Below the pieces are notes generated by a model. That model searched no databases. It was not told where the DNA came from and saw nothing but the letters and a program-made list of their open reading frames with translations. A stretch of DNA of 64,000 bases from Sphingomonadales bacterium. Lineage in GTDB: Bacteria > Pseudomonadota > Alphaproteobacteria > Sphingomonadales > Sphingomonadaceae. The position numbers were made by a program, and so were the translations under genes. Where the stretch lies: NCBI GenBank assembly GCA_014763545.1, contig JACXVD010000006.1:1-64000 (forward strand), in the 5' to 3' direction. Of the stretch, positions 9,440-17,496 are shown piece by piece (position 1 is the first letter of the stretch; every line of letters begins with the position of its first letter).

Positions 9440-9511
9440 CGCCGGGAATTGCGTGAATACGAAACCAGCGGAGCGACGGGCGCGGCTACGGAATGGCCGT
9501 GCTGCGCGCGG

Positions 9512-9835
9512 TTACTGATCCTTGTGGTCGAGCGTCAGCACAACTTCGTCGGGATGCACGACATTGAGGTTGGAACGCAGCAATTCGCCGACCATGTCGG
9601 GATCGGCGTGATTGGGGTCGAGCAATTCGACCCGGTTCTGCAGCACCCCGATCTGCGATTCCAGCCGGGCGATCTCGCCTTTGCGCACATCGCGCTTCTT
9701 GAGGTTTTCGCTCCACGAAAGAAGGCCGCTCGGCCCGGCAATCGCCAGCCCGCCCAGCAGCAGCAACACGCCCAGCGCGATGGCCTGGACGAGCTGTTCC
9801 CTCGGAAGACTGATTCTGTGCCCCTCACGCGTCAT
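9512..9835 (-). CDS. ftsB: FtsB/DivIC-like cell-division protein (septum formation initiator family)
   Basis: 107 residues from the ATG at 9835 (a TTG 36 bases upstream is possible). One TM helix at about residues 16-34 is followed by a coiled-coil stretch ending in a Glu/Arg/Leu heptad region, the layout of FtsB, which links FtsL and FtsQ in the divisome. Its place just upstream of pdhA is usual in alphaproteobacteria. A GGTTAA (TTAACC on the minus strand) lies about 55 bases upstream of the start. Confidence 0.75.
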   Translation of the reverse strand: MTREGHRISLPREQLVQAIALGVLLLLGGLAIAGPSGLLSWSENLKKRDVRKGEIARLESQIGVLQNRVELLDPNHADPDMVGELLRSNLNVVHPDEVVLTLDHKDQ

Positions 9836-9917
9836 GAAATACACTGAATCACAAGTGATTCCCGCGCGCAAGCGGTTTTGCGACGGTTTGGTTAATTATG
9901 CGGCGGGAGATGCATAA

Positions 9918-9936
9918 TGGTGCGCCCGACAGGATT
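9918..9936 (-). repeat. Stray copy of the tRNA-Arg 3' end (19 bp)
   Basis: Nineteen bases here match exactly 10045-10063, which is the CCA end, acceptor strand and half of the T-arm of the neighbouring tRNA gene. The copies are direct repeats 127 bp apart. Duplicated tRNA 3' ends are typical of attachment sites left by integrative elements, but only about 108 bp separate them and no integrase gene is nearby. Confidence 0.6.
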
Positions 9937-10012
9937 GTGCTTCGCTGCGCTGCGCACGTCTCCGCCGCCATGCGGCTCCGACTCCGAACCTGCTCGATAC
10001 TGAAGCGCCGGA

Positions 10013-10047
10013 CCAGATATCCGCCCTCTGCGAGGACATATATCTGG
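10013..10047 (-). other. Compound hairpin at the 3' end of tRNA-Arg
   Basis: CCAGATAT and ATATCTGG form an 8-bp inverted repeat; inside it CCTC/GAGG can pair again around a three-base loop. On the tRNA strand the hairpin starts with the CCA itself, so it may act in 3' processing or termination. No U-tract follows. Confidence 0.45.
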
Positions 10048-10121
10048 TGCGCCCGACAGGATTCGAACCTGTGGCCCCCAGATTAGGAATCTGGTGCTCT
10101 ATCCTGCTGAGCTACGGGCGC
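10045..10121 (-). tRNA. tRNA-Arg (anticodon CCT)
   Basis: All parts of the cloverleaf can be read on the minus strand: acceptor GCGCCCG/CGGGCGC, D-stem GCTC/GAGC, anticodon stem CCAGA/TCTGG with loop TTCCTAA, a five-base variable region, T-stem ACAGG/CCTGT with loop TTCGAAT, discriminator A and an encoded CCA. Total 77 bases. The CCT anticodon reads AGG, a rare Arg codon in GC-rich genomes. Confidence 0.95.
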
Positions 10122-10160
10122 GCCAACAGCGCCTTTAGGCAAGGCAGGGGCAGCTGACAA

Positions 10161-10631
10161 TCAGTTGAGTTCGTCCGGGTCGGCCATCGGGAACATGATC
10201 GGGGCAAGCGGCACGCCTTCCTCCATCAGTTCCTTCGCTTCCTTGAGCGTCGCCTTGCCATGGATCGCTTCAAGCTCGCGTTCGCCATAGTGCATGGCGC
10301 GCGATTGTTCGGCGAAATCGTCGCCCACCCACTTGCTCTGCTTGAGCGCCCTGGCCTGCGCTTCGGCCAGCGCCCGCATGGCCTGCATCACTTCGGGAGG
10401 AATCTCGCCGCCGACCACCGGACGCGATGCTTCCCCGCGTTGGGCGACATCGCTGCGCTGGTTGGACTTGGCGGGGACTGCAGGGGCCATCGGCGCCTTG
10501 GCAACCTGCGCCGATCCGCAATGCGGGCAGGCAACCAGCCCGCGCTGCTGCTGGCTGGCGTAATCCTCCGACGATCCGAACCACCCTTCGAAGCGGTGCC
10601 CTTCGGCGCAATGCAGGTCGAACACGATCAT
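10161..10631 (-). CDS. DUF1178 family protein
   Basis: 156 residues. The N-terminus has CAEGHRFEGWFGS followed by CPHCGS, two Cys pairs that suggest a small zinc-ribbon. The middle is an Ala/Pro linker and the C-terminus is acidic and helical. This is the DUF1178 pattern; its function is unknown. It follows the nitrilase gene with a 6-base gap and probably belongs to a grx-nit-DUF1178 unit, an order seen in other alphaproteobacteria. Confidence 0.8.
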   Translation of the reverse strand: MIVFDLHCAEGHRFEGWFGSSEDYASQQQRGLVACPHCGSAQVAKAPMAPAVPAKSNQRSDVAQRGEASRPVVGGEIPPEVMQAMRALAEAQARALKQSKWVGDDFAEQSRAMHYGERELEAIHGKATLKEAKELMEEGVPLAPIMFPMADPDELN

Positions 10632-10637
10632 GGCGGC

Positions 10638-11459
10638 TCAGGAAATGGGGATTTCGCGGCGGTTGGCAAGGCTGGGCAGCTGCGCGCGCACCTCGGCAAT
10701 CCGCGCGTCGTCGATCTCGGCAAAGCCCAGCCCCGGCGCATCGCCACCCAGGTCGAGCAGCACCTTGCCCCACGGATCGACCACCAGCGAATGGCCGAAG
10801 GTCTGCCGCCCGTCTGCATGGTGGCCGACCTGCGCGGCCGCCACCACATAGGCGCTCGCTTCGATCGCGCGGGCACGCTGTAATATGTGCCAGTGGTCGC
10901 GCCCGGTGGGCACGGTGAAGGCGGCGGGGATCGCGATGACATCGCATTCCGCACGCCCCAGCGCCTCGAACAAGGCGGGGAAGCGGATGTCGTAACAGAT
11001 CGACAGGCCGAGCCGCCCGGCCGGGCTGTCGGTTACCACCACGACCTCACTGCCCGCTTCATAGGCGTTCGATTCCCGCCAGCTTTCGCCGGTGGCGAGG
11101 TCGACGTCGAACATGTGCAGCTTGTCGTAACGCGCGATGATCGTCCCGGCGCTGTCGATCACAAAGGCGCGGTTGGCCCAGCGGCCATCCCCGGCGTCGA
11201 TCGCCAGCGAGCCGAGCGCAACCCAGATCTCATGGGCTTCCGCCGCCCAGCGCGCGGCCGCAAGCACCGGGTTCTCGCCTTCGGGCACGATGTGTTCGGC
11301 GGCACGCTTGCGATCGCGGTCGAGCAAGCCGGTCATCTCGGGGGTGAAGAGGATTTCGGCCCCCTCGCCTGCCGCGCGCTCGATCGCATCGGCCAGCACA
11401 GCGGCATTTTCCGCCGGATCGATGCCCGACGTCATCTGGAGGACGGCAATTTTCGTCAT
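10638..11459 (-). CDS. Carbon-nitrogen hydrolase (nitrilase superfamily, Nit1/Nit2-like amidase)
   Basis: 273 residues. The catalytic triad of the superfamily can be placed: Glu in FTPEMTG, Lys in YDKLHMFD, Cys in LSICYDIRFP. The length fits the Nit1/Nit2 branch, which removes amide from deaminated glutathione or omega-amides; the link to a glutaredoxin gene next door supports a thiol-related role, by inference. Cytoplasmic. Confidence 0.88.
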   Translation of the reverse strand: MTKIAVLQMTSGIDPAENAAVLADAIERAAGEGAEILFTPEMTGLLDRDRKRAAEHIVPEGENPVLAAARWAAEAHEIWVALGSLAIDAGDGRWANRAFVIDSAGTIIARYDKLHMFDVDLATGESWRESNAYEAGSEVVVVTDSPAGRLGLSICYDIRFPALFEALGRAECDVIAIPAAFTVPTGRDHWHILQRARAIEASAYVVAAAQVGHHADGRQTFGHSLVVDPWGKVLLDLGGDAPGLGFAEIDDARIAEVRAQLPSLANRREIPIS

Positions 11460-11468
11460 GGACGCGGT

Positions 11469-11726
11469 TCAGAGCCCGAGCATCGGATCGAGCTTGCCCG
11501 CACGATCGAGCGCATGGATATCGTCCGACCCGCCCACGGCGACATCGTCGATGAAGATTTGCGGAACGGTGCGCGCGTCGGGTTTGCGGCTGAGCATTTC
11601 CTGGCGCTTGGCGCTGTCCATGGTGATGTCGATCTCCTCGAAATCGACGCCCTTCTTCTTCAGCAGCGCCTTGGCGCGATGGCAGTAGCCGCAGAATGCC
11701 TTGGTGTAGATTTCGACTTTTGCCAT
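11469..11726 (-). CDS. grxC: Glutaredoxin 3 (dithiol glutaredoxin)
   Basis: 85 residues, the usual length. Redox motif Cys12-Gly-Tyr-Cys15 near the N-terminus, the cis-proline region TVPQIFIDD and the GGSDD loop that binds glutathione. Reduces disulfides with glutathione. Start at ATG 11726; the stop is 10 bases from the nitrilase start. Confidence 0.93.
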   Translation of the reverse strand: MAKVEIYTKAFCGYCHRAKALLKKKGVDFEEIDITMDSAKRQEMLSRKPDARTVPQIFIDDVAVGGSDDIHALDRAGKLDPMLGL

Positions 11727-11740
11727 GGGGTTTCCCGATA

Positions 11741-11768
11741 CTTGAATGGACCCTTCTGCTTCCTAAAT
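11741..11768 (+). promoter_or_regulatory. Candidate RpoH (sigma-32) heat-shock promoter
   Basis: CTTGAA is followed 15 bases later by CCTAAAT, close to the alphaproteobacterial sigma-32 pattern CTTG-N17-CYTATNT (one mismatch in the -10). It precedes a small heat-shock gene and would give a leader of about 100 bases holding the thermometer. Confidence 0.5.
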
Positions 11769-11811
11769 GACACTTGCAGACGCGTGCCGCAACGGGCGCG
11801 GAAGCAAAATC

Positions 11812-11875
11812 CGGGATGCCGCATGCTGCGGGTCCCGATCCGAACCAAATTGCTCGATGGAGGATTTGAACCATG
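11812..11875 (+). promoter_or_regulatory. ROSE-type RNA thermometer in the hsp20 leader
   Basis: The last hairpin (11846-11868) pairs CAAAUU with the GAUUUG side and CUC with GAG around a GAUG loop. This leaves one bulged G at 11852 opposite the Shine-Dalgarno GGAGGA, the hallmark of ROSE elements (UUGCU facing the SD). A second hairpin, 11812-11837, pairs CGGGA with TCCCG and CCGCA with TGCGG. The AUG lies just after the first hairpin. Melting at high temperature would free the SD. Confidence 0.7.
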
Positions 11876-12334
11876 TCGCGTACCGATTTTACCCCCTACC
11901 GCCGCAACACCGTCGGCTTCGACCGCCTGTTCGACCTGATGGAAAACCAGCTGCGTAGCGGCGGGGACAATTACCCCCCGTTCAACATCGAACGCCGTAG
12001 CGAAGATGCCTATCGCATCACGCTGGCGGTCGCCGGCTTCAAGCCCGCCGATCTCGACATCACCGCGCAGCAGAACCTGCTGGTGATCCAGGGCAAGAAG
12101 AAGGACGAGCCAGTCGATGGCGAAATGCTGCATGTCGGCATCGCCAACCGCGGGTTCGAACGCCGCTTCGAACTGGCGGATTACGTCCGGGTCGACAATG
12201 CCGACCTGTCCGACGGCCTGCTGGTGATCGACCTCGTGCGCGAAGTGCCCGAGGCGATGAAGCCCAAGAAGATCATGCTCGGCCAGCCGACGCTGGAAGT
12301 CGTCCAGAAGGATGACGAGGCCGACGCCGCGTAA
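11873..12334 (+). CDS. Small heat-shock protein, Hsp20/alpha-crystallin family
   Basis: 153 residues. A short N-terminal arm with TPYRRNTVGFDRLF (IbpA-like) is followed by the alpha-crystallin domain, about residues 35-130 (PPFNIERRSEDAYRITLAVAGF...), and an acidic tail. Holdase chaperone that keeps unfolding proteins soluble. Regulation appears double: a sigma-32-like promoter and a ROSE thermometer over the SD. A strong terminator follows. Confidence 0.92.
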   Translation: MSRTDFTPYRRNTVGFDRLFDLMENQLRSGGDNYPPFNIERRSEDAYRITLAVAGFKPADLDITAQQNLLVIQGKKKDEPVDGEMLHVGIANRGFERRFELADYVRVDNADLSDGLLVIDLVREVPEAMKPKKIMLGQPTLEVVQKDDEADAA

Positions 12335-12358
12335 TTCGCGCGAAAGCCCAACCGACAG

Positions 12359-12394
12359 CGGCCCGCCTCTCCCCCCTGGAGGCGGGCCGTTTTT
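12359..12394 (+). terminator. Rho-independent terminator after hsp20
   Basis: An 11-bp perfect stem (CGGCCCGCCTC with GAGGCGGGCCG), a 9-base loop and then five T. It ends 3 bases from the stop of the convergent monooxygenase gene. Confidence 0.85.
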
Positions 12395-12397
12395 CGT

Positions 12398-13594
12398 TCA
12401 GCGTGACGAGGAACCGGCCGGGAAGTCGGGCAATTCGAAATCGTCCGAGATATTCCCGCCGACGAGCAGTTGTGCTGCGCCGGGCAGCGCCAGCATGCGC
12501 GCCGCCATGTCACGAACCGCCAGCCCGAGCCGGGTTTTCGGAGCAAAGGCCCCGGCAAACTCGCGGGCCGACTTCTGCTTGTCGGCGAGGAAGGGGCGCA
12601 GGCGCGCCTCGTAATCGGCAAAGGCGCGCCGGTAATCGTCATGCCCGGCGAGCGCCGCCGCCAGCACATAGGCTTCGGTCATGCCCAGCCCCGTGCCCTC
12701 GCCCGCCAGCAGCGAGGCACAGGCTGCGGCATCGCCCACCAGCGCGACGCGGCCGCTGGTCCAGTGCGGCAATTCGATCTGGCTGACCCGGTCGAAATAG
12801 ATGTCTTCCTGCGCATCCATGGCGGCGAGGATCCCGGACGTCTCCCACCCCATATCGGCGTAAACCTGTCGCAGCATGGCGCGTTTGCCCACCGTGTCGG
12901 CGGGAATGGCGCCGCCCATCGCCTCGGCAGCCATCACCATCAACACCAGGCTCGACCCATCGCGCAAGGCGAAGCGCGAGATGCTGCGCCCGGGCCAGGC
13001 GCGCATGACGTAAACATCCTCGTCACGCGGTGCGTAACCGGGGATATTGAAGGCGGCGACCGCATAGCCGAGATCGCGTTCGAACCCCGCTTCCGGCCCG
13101 AATGCCAGCGAGCGCACGTTCGAGTGGAGCCCATCGGCCCCGATCACCAGGTCCACCGTGCGCATCTCGCCATTGGCGAGCGCGATCGTGACTGCATCGC
13201 CGCGATCTTCGAGCGCCGTGATCGTGGTGCCGAAAATCACCTCCACCTCGTCGCGGATGGTCGAGAAAATCGCGCTCGCAAGGTCGCCGCGCGGCAGGCT
13301 GGTGAAGCGCCCGTCGGTCAGCCCTGCCAGGGCGTCGACCGGGAACCCGCTCTTGCGGTGGCCGTCATCACCGACAATGCGCACTTCGGAAACGCGGTAT
13401 CCCTTGGCCAGCACCGTCTCGACGATGCCCATACGCTCGGCGATGTCGTAGCCCAGCCCCCAGAAGTCGATCACATAGCCGCCGGTGCGCAACTGCGGCG
13501 CGCGCTCGACAATGAAGGGTTCGTGCCCGCCCCGGCGCAGCCAATAGGCAAGGGTCGGCCCGGCAACGCCGGCGCCGCTGATCGCGATCCGCAT
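12398..13594 (-). CDS. FAD-dependent monooxygenase (PHBH/TetX-like fold)
   Basis: 398 residues from ATG 13594, which has a clear AGGAG SD; an in-frame TTG upstream is not needed. FAD motifs: GAGVAG at the N-terminus, GADGLHS in the middle, and the GD motif LVGDAAA...GEGTGLGM in the C-terminal half. Such group A flavoprotein monooxygenases hydroxylate aromatic or polycyclic substrates with NAD(P)H; the substrate here is unknown. It is divergent from a TetR gene with a shared palindromic operator, so it is probably induced by its substrate. Confidence 0.85.
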   Translation of the reverse strand: MRIAISGAGVAGPTLAYWLRRGGHEPFIVERAPQLRTGGYVIDFWGLGYDIAERMGIVETVLAKGYRVSEVRIVGDDGHRKSGFPVDALAGLTDGRFTSLPRGDLASAIFSTIRDEVEVIFGTTITALEDRGDAVTIALANGEMRTVDLVIGADGLHSNVRSLAFGPEAGFERDLGYAVAAFNIPGYAPRDEDVYVMRAWPGRSISRFALRDGSSLVLMVMAAEAMGGAIPADTVGKRAMLRQVYADMGWETSGILAAMDAQEDIYFDRVSQIELPHWTSGRVALVGDAAACASLLAGEGTGLGMTEAYVLAAALAGHDDYRRAFADYEARLRPFLADKQKSAREFAGAFAPKTRLGLAVRDMAARMLALPGAAQLLVGGNISDDFELPDFPAGSSSR

Positions 13595-13662
13595 GTCATT
13601 CTCCTGTGGCAAATTTCCAGCGACCGGTGCCGGGCTCTGGCCTCCGACTCGGCCTGCGTGCT

Positions 13663-13688
13663 ATTATGACTGACTCGTCAGTCATAAT
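13663..13688. promoter_or_regulatory. Perfect palindromic operator, probably of the TetR regulator
   Basis: ATTATGACTGA, four bases CTCG, then TCAGTCATAAT: 11-bp perfect arms in the 108-bp space between the divergent monooxygenase and TetR genes. Size and symmetry fit a TetR dimer site that would repress both genes. Confidence 0.75.
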
Positions 13689-13702
13689 AAAGGACAGATC
13701 TC

Positions 13703-14308
13703 TTGGCACCCAAGATTGTCGATCGCGACGCGCGTCGGCGTGCAATCCTCGACGCAGCAGCGACGACCTTCGCCCAGCGCGGCTATCGCAATACGACGAT
13801 GGACGAAATTGCGGCTGCAGCGGGGCTGGCCAAGGGGACGCTCTATCTCAGCTACAAGAGCAAGGAGGAGCTGTTCTTCGCGCTGTTCGAGGATTTTGCG
13901 GATGAGGCGGCGATGCCGGATACTGCCCTGCCCCCCGGCGCGGACCCGCTGGAAACGGTGACCGCGGTCCTGTGCGGCATCGCTGCGCGGCTGGATGCCG
14001 ATTCGGTGATCGTGCCGCTGACGCTGGAATTCTGGTCGGCATCGGGGGTGGAGGCGACCGGCGCGCGTTTCGGCGATCGTTATCGCGCGATGCTCGACAT
14101 GTTTGCCGGCCAGATGGTCGCCCTGCTGCGGCAGGGACAGGCCGACGGCACGCTTGCCGCAGAGCTGCCGCTTGAATCCCTTGCAGCGAACCTGCTTGCG
14201 CTGATCGACGGGCTGATCGTGCAGCGCTGGGTCGATCCGGCGATGTCGATCGAGGCCCGGTTGCGCGACGCGCTGCCCCACCTGCTGGCGGGGCTGCGCG
14301 CGCGATAG
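13703..14308 (+). CDS. TetR family transcriptional regulator
   Basis: 201 residues, TTG start with AAGGA eleven bases upstream. N-terminal helix-turn-helix: [31 protein letters not shown]... with [12 protein letters not shown], the TetR signature, in residues about 12-58. The helical C-terminal ligand domain is not assignable. Divergent from a flavin monooxygenase; it probably represses that gene and itself through the palindrome between them. Confidence 0.88.
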   Translation: MAPKIVDRDARRRAILDAAATTFAQRGYRNTTMDEIAAAAGLAKGTLYLSYKSKEELFFALFEDFADEAAMPDTALPPGADPLETVTAVLCGIAARLDADSVIVPLTLEFWSASGVEATGARFGDRYRAMLDMFAGQMVALLRQGQADGTLAAELPLESLAANLLALIDGLIVQRWVDPAMSIEARLRDALPHLLAGLRAR

Positions 14309-14314
14309 GTTGGA

Positions 14315-15949
14315 TCAGACCAGCCGCGCCTGCTGCAATGCGGCGGAAACGAACCCGGCAAACAGCGGGTGCGGGTCGAACGGCTTGCTCTTGAGTTCCG
14401 GATGGAACTGCACGCCCACGAACCAGGGATGGTCGGGCCGCTCGACGATTTCGGGCAGCAGCCCATCGGGCGACATGCCCGAGAAAATCAGCCCGTCACG
14501 CTCCAGCGCGTCCTGATATTTCAGGTTCACTTCGTAGCGATGCCGGTGGCGTTCGGAAATGCTCGCCGCGCCGCCATAGATGCTCGATACGTGGCTGTTG
14601 CCGTCAAGCTTCGCCTCGTAGGCGCCCAGCCGCATGGTGCCGCCAAGGTCGGTATCCGCACCGCGGGTCTGCAAGCCTTCCTTGCTCATCCATTCGGTGA
14701 TGATGCCGACGACCGGCTCTGCCGTTTCGCCGAATTCGGTGGAGTTCGCACCTTCCACGCCGCCCGCGCGCGCGCCTTCGATGCAGGCCATCTGCATGCC
14801 CAGGCAAATGCCGAGGAAGGGCACCTTGCGTTCCTTGGCAAAGCGCACGCTGGCGATCTTGCCTTCGCTGCCGCGCACGCCGAAGCCGCCCGGCACCAGG
14901 ATGCCGTGCATCGGTTCCAGCTGGGCAGCGATATCGGCTTCGGGCTGTTCGAAGATTTCCGCGTCGATCCACTTGATGTTCACGCGCACGCGGTTGGCCA
15001 TGCCGCCGTGGACCAGCGCCTCGTTCAGCGACTTATAGGCATCGGGCAGGCCGACATATTTGCCGACCACGCCGATCGTCACTTCGCCTTCCGCATTCTC
15101 GTAACGGTCGAGGATATCGTACCAGCGCGACAGGTCGGGCTCGGGCGCGTCGGTGATGCCGAAGGCGCGCAGCACCTCGGTATCCAGCCCCTCCGCATGA
15201 TATTGCAGCGGCACGGCATAGATCGAGGACGCGTCGAGCGCGGGGATCACCGCTTCCTGCCGCACGTTGCAGAACTGCGCGATCTTGCGGCGCTCGCCAT
15301 CGGGAATCGGATGCTCAGCGCGGCACAGCAGCACGTCGGGCTTGATCCCCAGGCTCGCCAGTTCGCGCACCGAATGCTGGGTCGGCTTGGTCTTCAGCTC
15401 GCCGGCCGCGGAAATATAGGGCACCAGCGTGACATGGACGCTGAGCGTCTGCAGCGGCTCCAGCTCGTTCCTCAGCTGGCGGATCGCTTCCATGAAAGGC
15501 AGCGATTCGATGTCCCCCACCGTGCCGCCGATTTCGCACAGGATGAAATCGTGGTCGCCCTGGTCGGCCAGTGCGAACTGCTTGATCGCGTCGGTCACAT
15601 GCGGGATCACCTGCACCGTCGCGCCCAGATAGTCGCCGCGCCGTTCCTTCGCGATGATGTCGCGATAGACCCGGCCCGAGGTGATGTTGTCGCCCTGGTG
15701 CGCCGACACGCCGGTGAAGCGTTCATAGTGGCCGAGGTCGAGGTCGGTTTCCGCCCCGTCGTCGGTCACATAGACTTCGCCATGCTGGTAGGGGCTCATC
15801 GTGCCCGGATCGACGTTCAGATAGGGGTCGAACTTGCGGATGCGGACCTTGTAGCCACGCGCCTGCAGCAACGCGCCAAGCGATGCCGCCATGAGACCTT
15901 TGCCGAGCGAGGAAACCACGCCGCCGGTGATGAAAATATACCGCGCCAT
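14315..15949 (-). CDS. pyrG: CTP synthase
   Basis: 544 residues, normal length. The N-terminal synthetase domain starts with [15 protein letters not shown] (P-loop). The C-terminal glutamine amidotransferase domain has the nucleophile in GICLGMQ and the His/Glu pair in QFHPE. Converts UTP to CTP with ATP and glutamine. Last gene of a tpiA-secG-pyrG set that is conserved in alphaproteobacteria; it converges with the TetR gene with 6 bases between. Confidence 0.97.
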   Translation of the reverse strand: MARYIFITGGVVSSLGKGLMAASLGALLQARGYKVRIRKFDPYLNVDPGTMSPYQHGEVYVTDDGAETDLDLGHYERFTGVSAHQGDNITSGRVYRDIIAKERRGDYLGATVQVIPHVTDAIKQFALADQGDHDFILCEIGGTVGDIESLPFMEAIRQLRNELEPLQTLSVHVTLVPYISAAGELKTKPTQHSVRELASLGIKPDVLLCRAEHPIPDGERRKIAQFCNVRQEAVIPALDASSIYAVPLQYHAEGLDTEVLRAFGITDAPEPDLSRWYDILDRYENAEGEVTIGVVGKYVGLPDAYKSLNEALVHGGMANRVRVNIKWIDAEIFEQPEADIAAQLEPMHGILVPGGFGVRGSEGKIASVRFAKERKVPFLGICLGMQMACIEGARAGGVEGANSTEFGETAEPVVGIITEWMSKEGLQTRGADTDLGGTMRLGAYEAKLDGNSHVSSIYGGAASISERHRHRYEVNLKYQDALERDGLIFSGMSPDGLLPEIVERPDHPWFVGVQFHPELKSKPFDPHPLFAGFVSAALQQARLV

Positions 15950-16038
15950 GGGTGTCGGGCCTTAAGCTTGGATACGGAGTCGGGGCAAGCGGAATGCGGC
16001 GGCGAAATGCCGCAATCCACAATTCGGTTGTGCGAAAC

Positions 16039-16440
16039 CTATTCCTTGGTCGCGCCGGCCAGCGGATCGTCGCCCGCTGCGGGAGCTGCCGCCGGGCTCG
16101 CCGCGTCGGACGGAGCCGGGGTGGCCGTGGTGTCGCCGGTCAGGCGATCGGCGGTATCGGGCGCAACCTTGCGGTCGAGCGTCGAGGTGATCGCGTCGCC
16201 GCCGGTGGTTTCCACCGCCACCGCCGCCAGGGCGATCGACAGCACGACGAAGGCAATCGCCAGCCAGCGGGTCGCGCGGGTCAGGAAGTCGGCCGCGCCG
16301 CGCGCGCTCATCAGGCCGCCGGGGCTGCCGCCACCGCCGATGCCGAGACCGCCGCCTTCGGAACGCTGCACGAGGATAACGCCGACGAGCGCCGCGGCGA
16401 CCAGCGCCTGGACCACGGTAAGGAAGAGGAAAAGCGACAT
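16039..16440 (-). CDS. secG: Preprotein translocase subunit SecG
   Basis: 133 residues from ATG 16440. Two TM helices (about residues 3-22 and 55-75) separated by the conserved loop VQRSEGGGLGIGGGGS, then a long Ala/Pro/Asp-rich C-terminal tail of about 50 residues, longer than in E. coli but common in this group. Part of the SecYEG channel in the inner membrane. Confidence 0.9.
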   Translation of the reverse strand: MSLFLFLTVVQALVAAALVGVILVQRSEGGGLGIGGGGSPGGLMSARGAADFLTRATRWLAIAFVVLSIALAAVAVETTGGDAITSTLDRKVAPDTADRLTGDTTATPAPSDAASPAAAPAAGDDPLAGATKE

Positions 16441-16533
16441 GCGGGGTCTTCTGGATAATTCAAAGGGAATGGCTTGCCCGCGCATCTAGGCGCGCAGGGG
16501 CGCTAGGGCAAGTGCAGCGATTGGCGGCGCCCC

Positions 16534-17298
16534 TCAGCGTTCGAGCAATTCGGCCGCGGCGTTGACGATGCCGAGGAAGCTTTCCGCCGTCAGGCTGGCC
16601 CCACCGACCAGCGCGCCGCCGACATTATCCGCCGCCAGCAGCTCGCCCGCGTTCTCCGGCTTGACCGATCCGCCGTAGAGGATGCGGATTTCATTGCCCG
16701 CTTCCTCGCCATAGAGTTTCACCAGCAGCGCGCGGATCGCGTTGTGCATCGCCGCCACATCCTCCACCGTCGGGGTGCGGCCGGTGCCGATCGCCCAGAT
16801 GGGCTCGTAGGCGACGGACAGCCGCTCGGCCGCGCCATCCACGGTTTCGGGTAGCGACGCCTCGAGCTGGCGGGTCACGAAGGCTTCCGCCTTGCCCGCA
16901 TCGCGCGTTTCCTCGGTCTCGCCGCAGCACAGGATGACCTTGAGCCCGGCGGCGAAGGCCGCTTCGGCCTTGGCGCGGACGGTCGCATCCGATTCGCCAT
17001 GGTCCTGCCGCCGCTCGCTGTGGCCCAGAATCACGAATTTGGCGCCGGCATCCGCCGCCATGGTGGCCGAAATATCGCCGGTATGCGCGCCATCGGGCGC
17101 GGCGCTGCAATCCTGCGCGCCGACCGCGATCTGTTCGGCTTCGCGGTGAACGGGGTGGATCAGGGTGAACGGCGGCGCCAGCGCCACCTCGACCTTCATC
17201 AGGCGCTGCGCCCCGCGGTCGATCGCGCGCGCTTCGCTGAGCATCGCGCGCGTCCCGTTCATTTTCCAGTTGCCGACAATATAGGGCCGCTCGGCCAT
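16534..17298 (-). CDS. tpiA: Triose-phosphate isomerase
   Basis: 254 residues. Signature segments are intact: GNWKMNG at the N-terminus, the catalytic His in GHSERR, the catalytic Glu in AYEPIWAIGTG, and the phosphate loop YGGSVKPEN. Interconverts dihydroxyacetone phosphate and glyceraldehyde 3-phosphate. First gene of the tpiA-secG-pyrG set, divergent from the PpiD-like gene; the 198 bases between hold no recognisable site. Confidence 0.96.
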   Translation of the reverse strand: MAERPYIVGNWKMNGTRAMLSEARAIDRGAQRLMKVEVALAPPFTLIHPVHREAEQIAVGAQDCSAAPDGAHTGDISATMAADAGAKFVILGHSERRQDHGESDATVRAKAEAAFAAGLKVILCCGETEETRDAGKAEAFVTRQLEASLPETVDGAAERLSVAYEPIWAIGTGRTPTVEDVAAMHNAIRALLVKLYGEEAGNEIRILYGGSVKPENAGELLAADNVGGALVGGASLTAESFLGIVNAAAELLER

Positions 17299-17496
17299 AG
17301 CTCGTTCCCGATACTACTGATTCTGTCCTGCCCCTATGGAGCGGGTGGGCCGGGTCCGCTAGCCGAGCCGGGCGCTCAGGTCAAAACCCTTTGCGACCTG
17401 TTGCGACAAGGCCGCAGGGCAGATAAAGCGCACTGCCCCACACACTGCCTCACATGCAGGGGCGCCACATGCGCCCAGATCCGGACCGGTTTCACA

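Noticed and set aside
13595-13612. Upstream TTG start for the monooxygenase
   Set aside because: ATG 13594 has a strong AGGAG at the right distance; the TTG would place the SD inside the gene.
14369-16489. 706-codon plus-strand open frame across pyrG and secG
   Set aside because: Antisense shadow; composition rich in His, Arg and Gln and no family; pyrG and secG are certain on the other strand.
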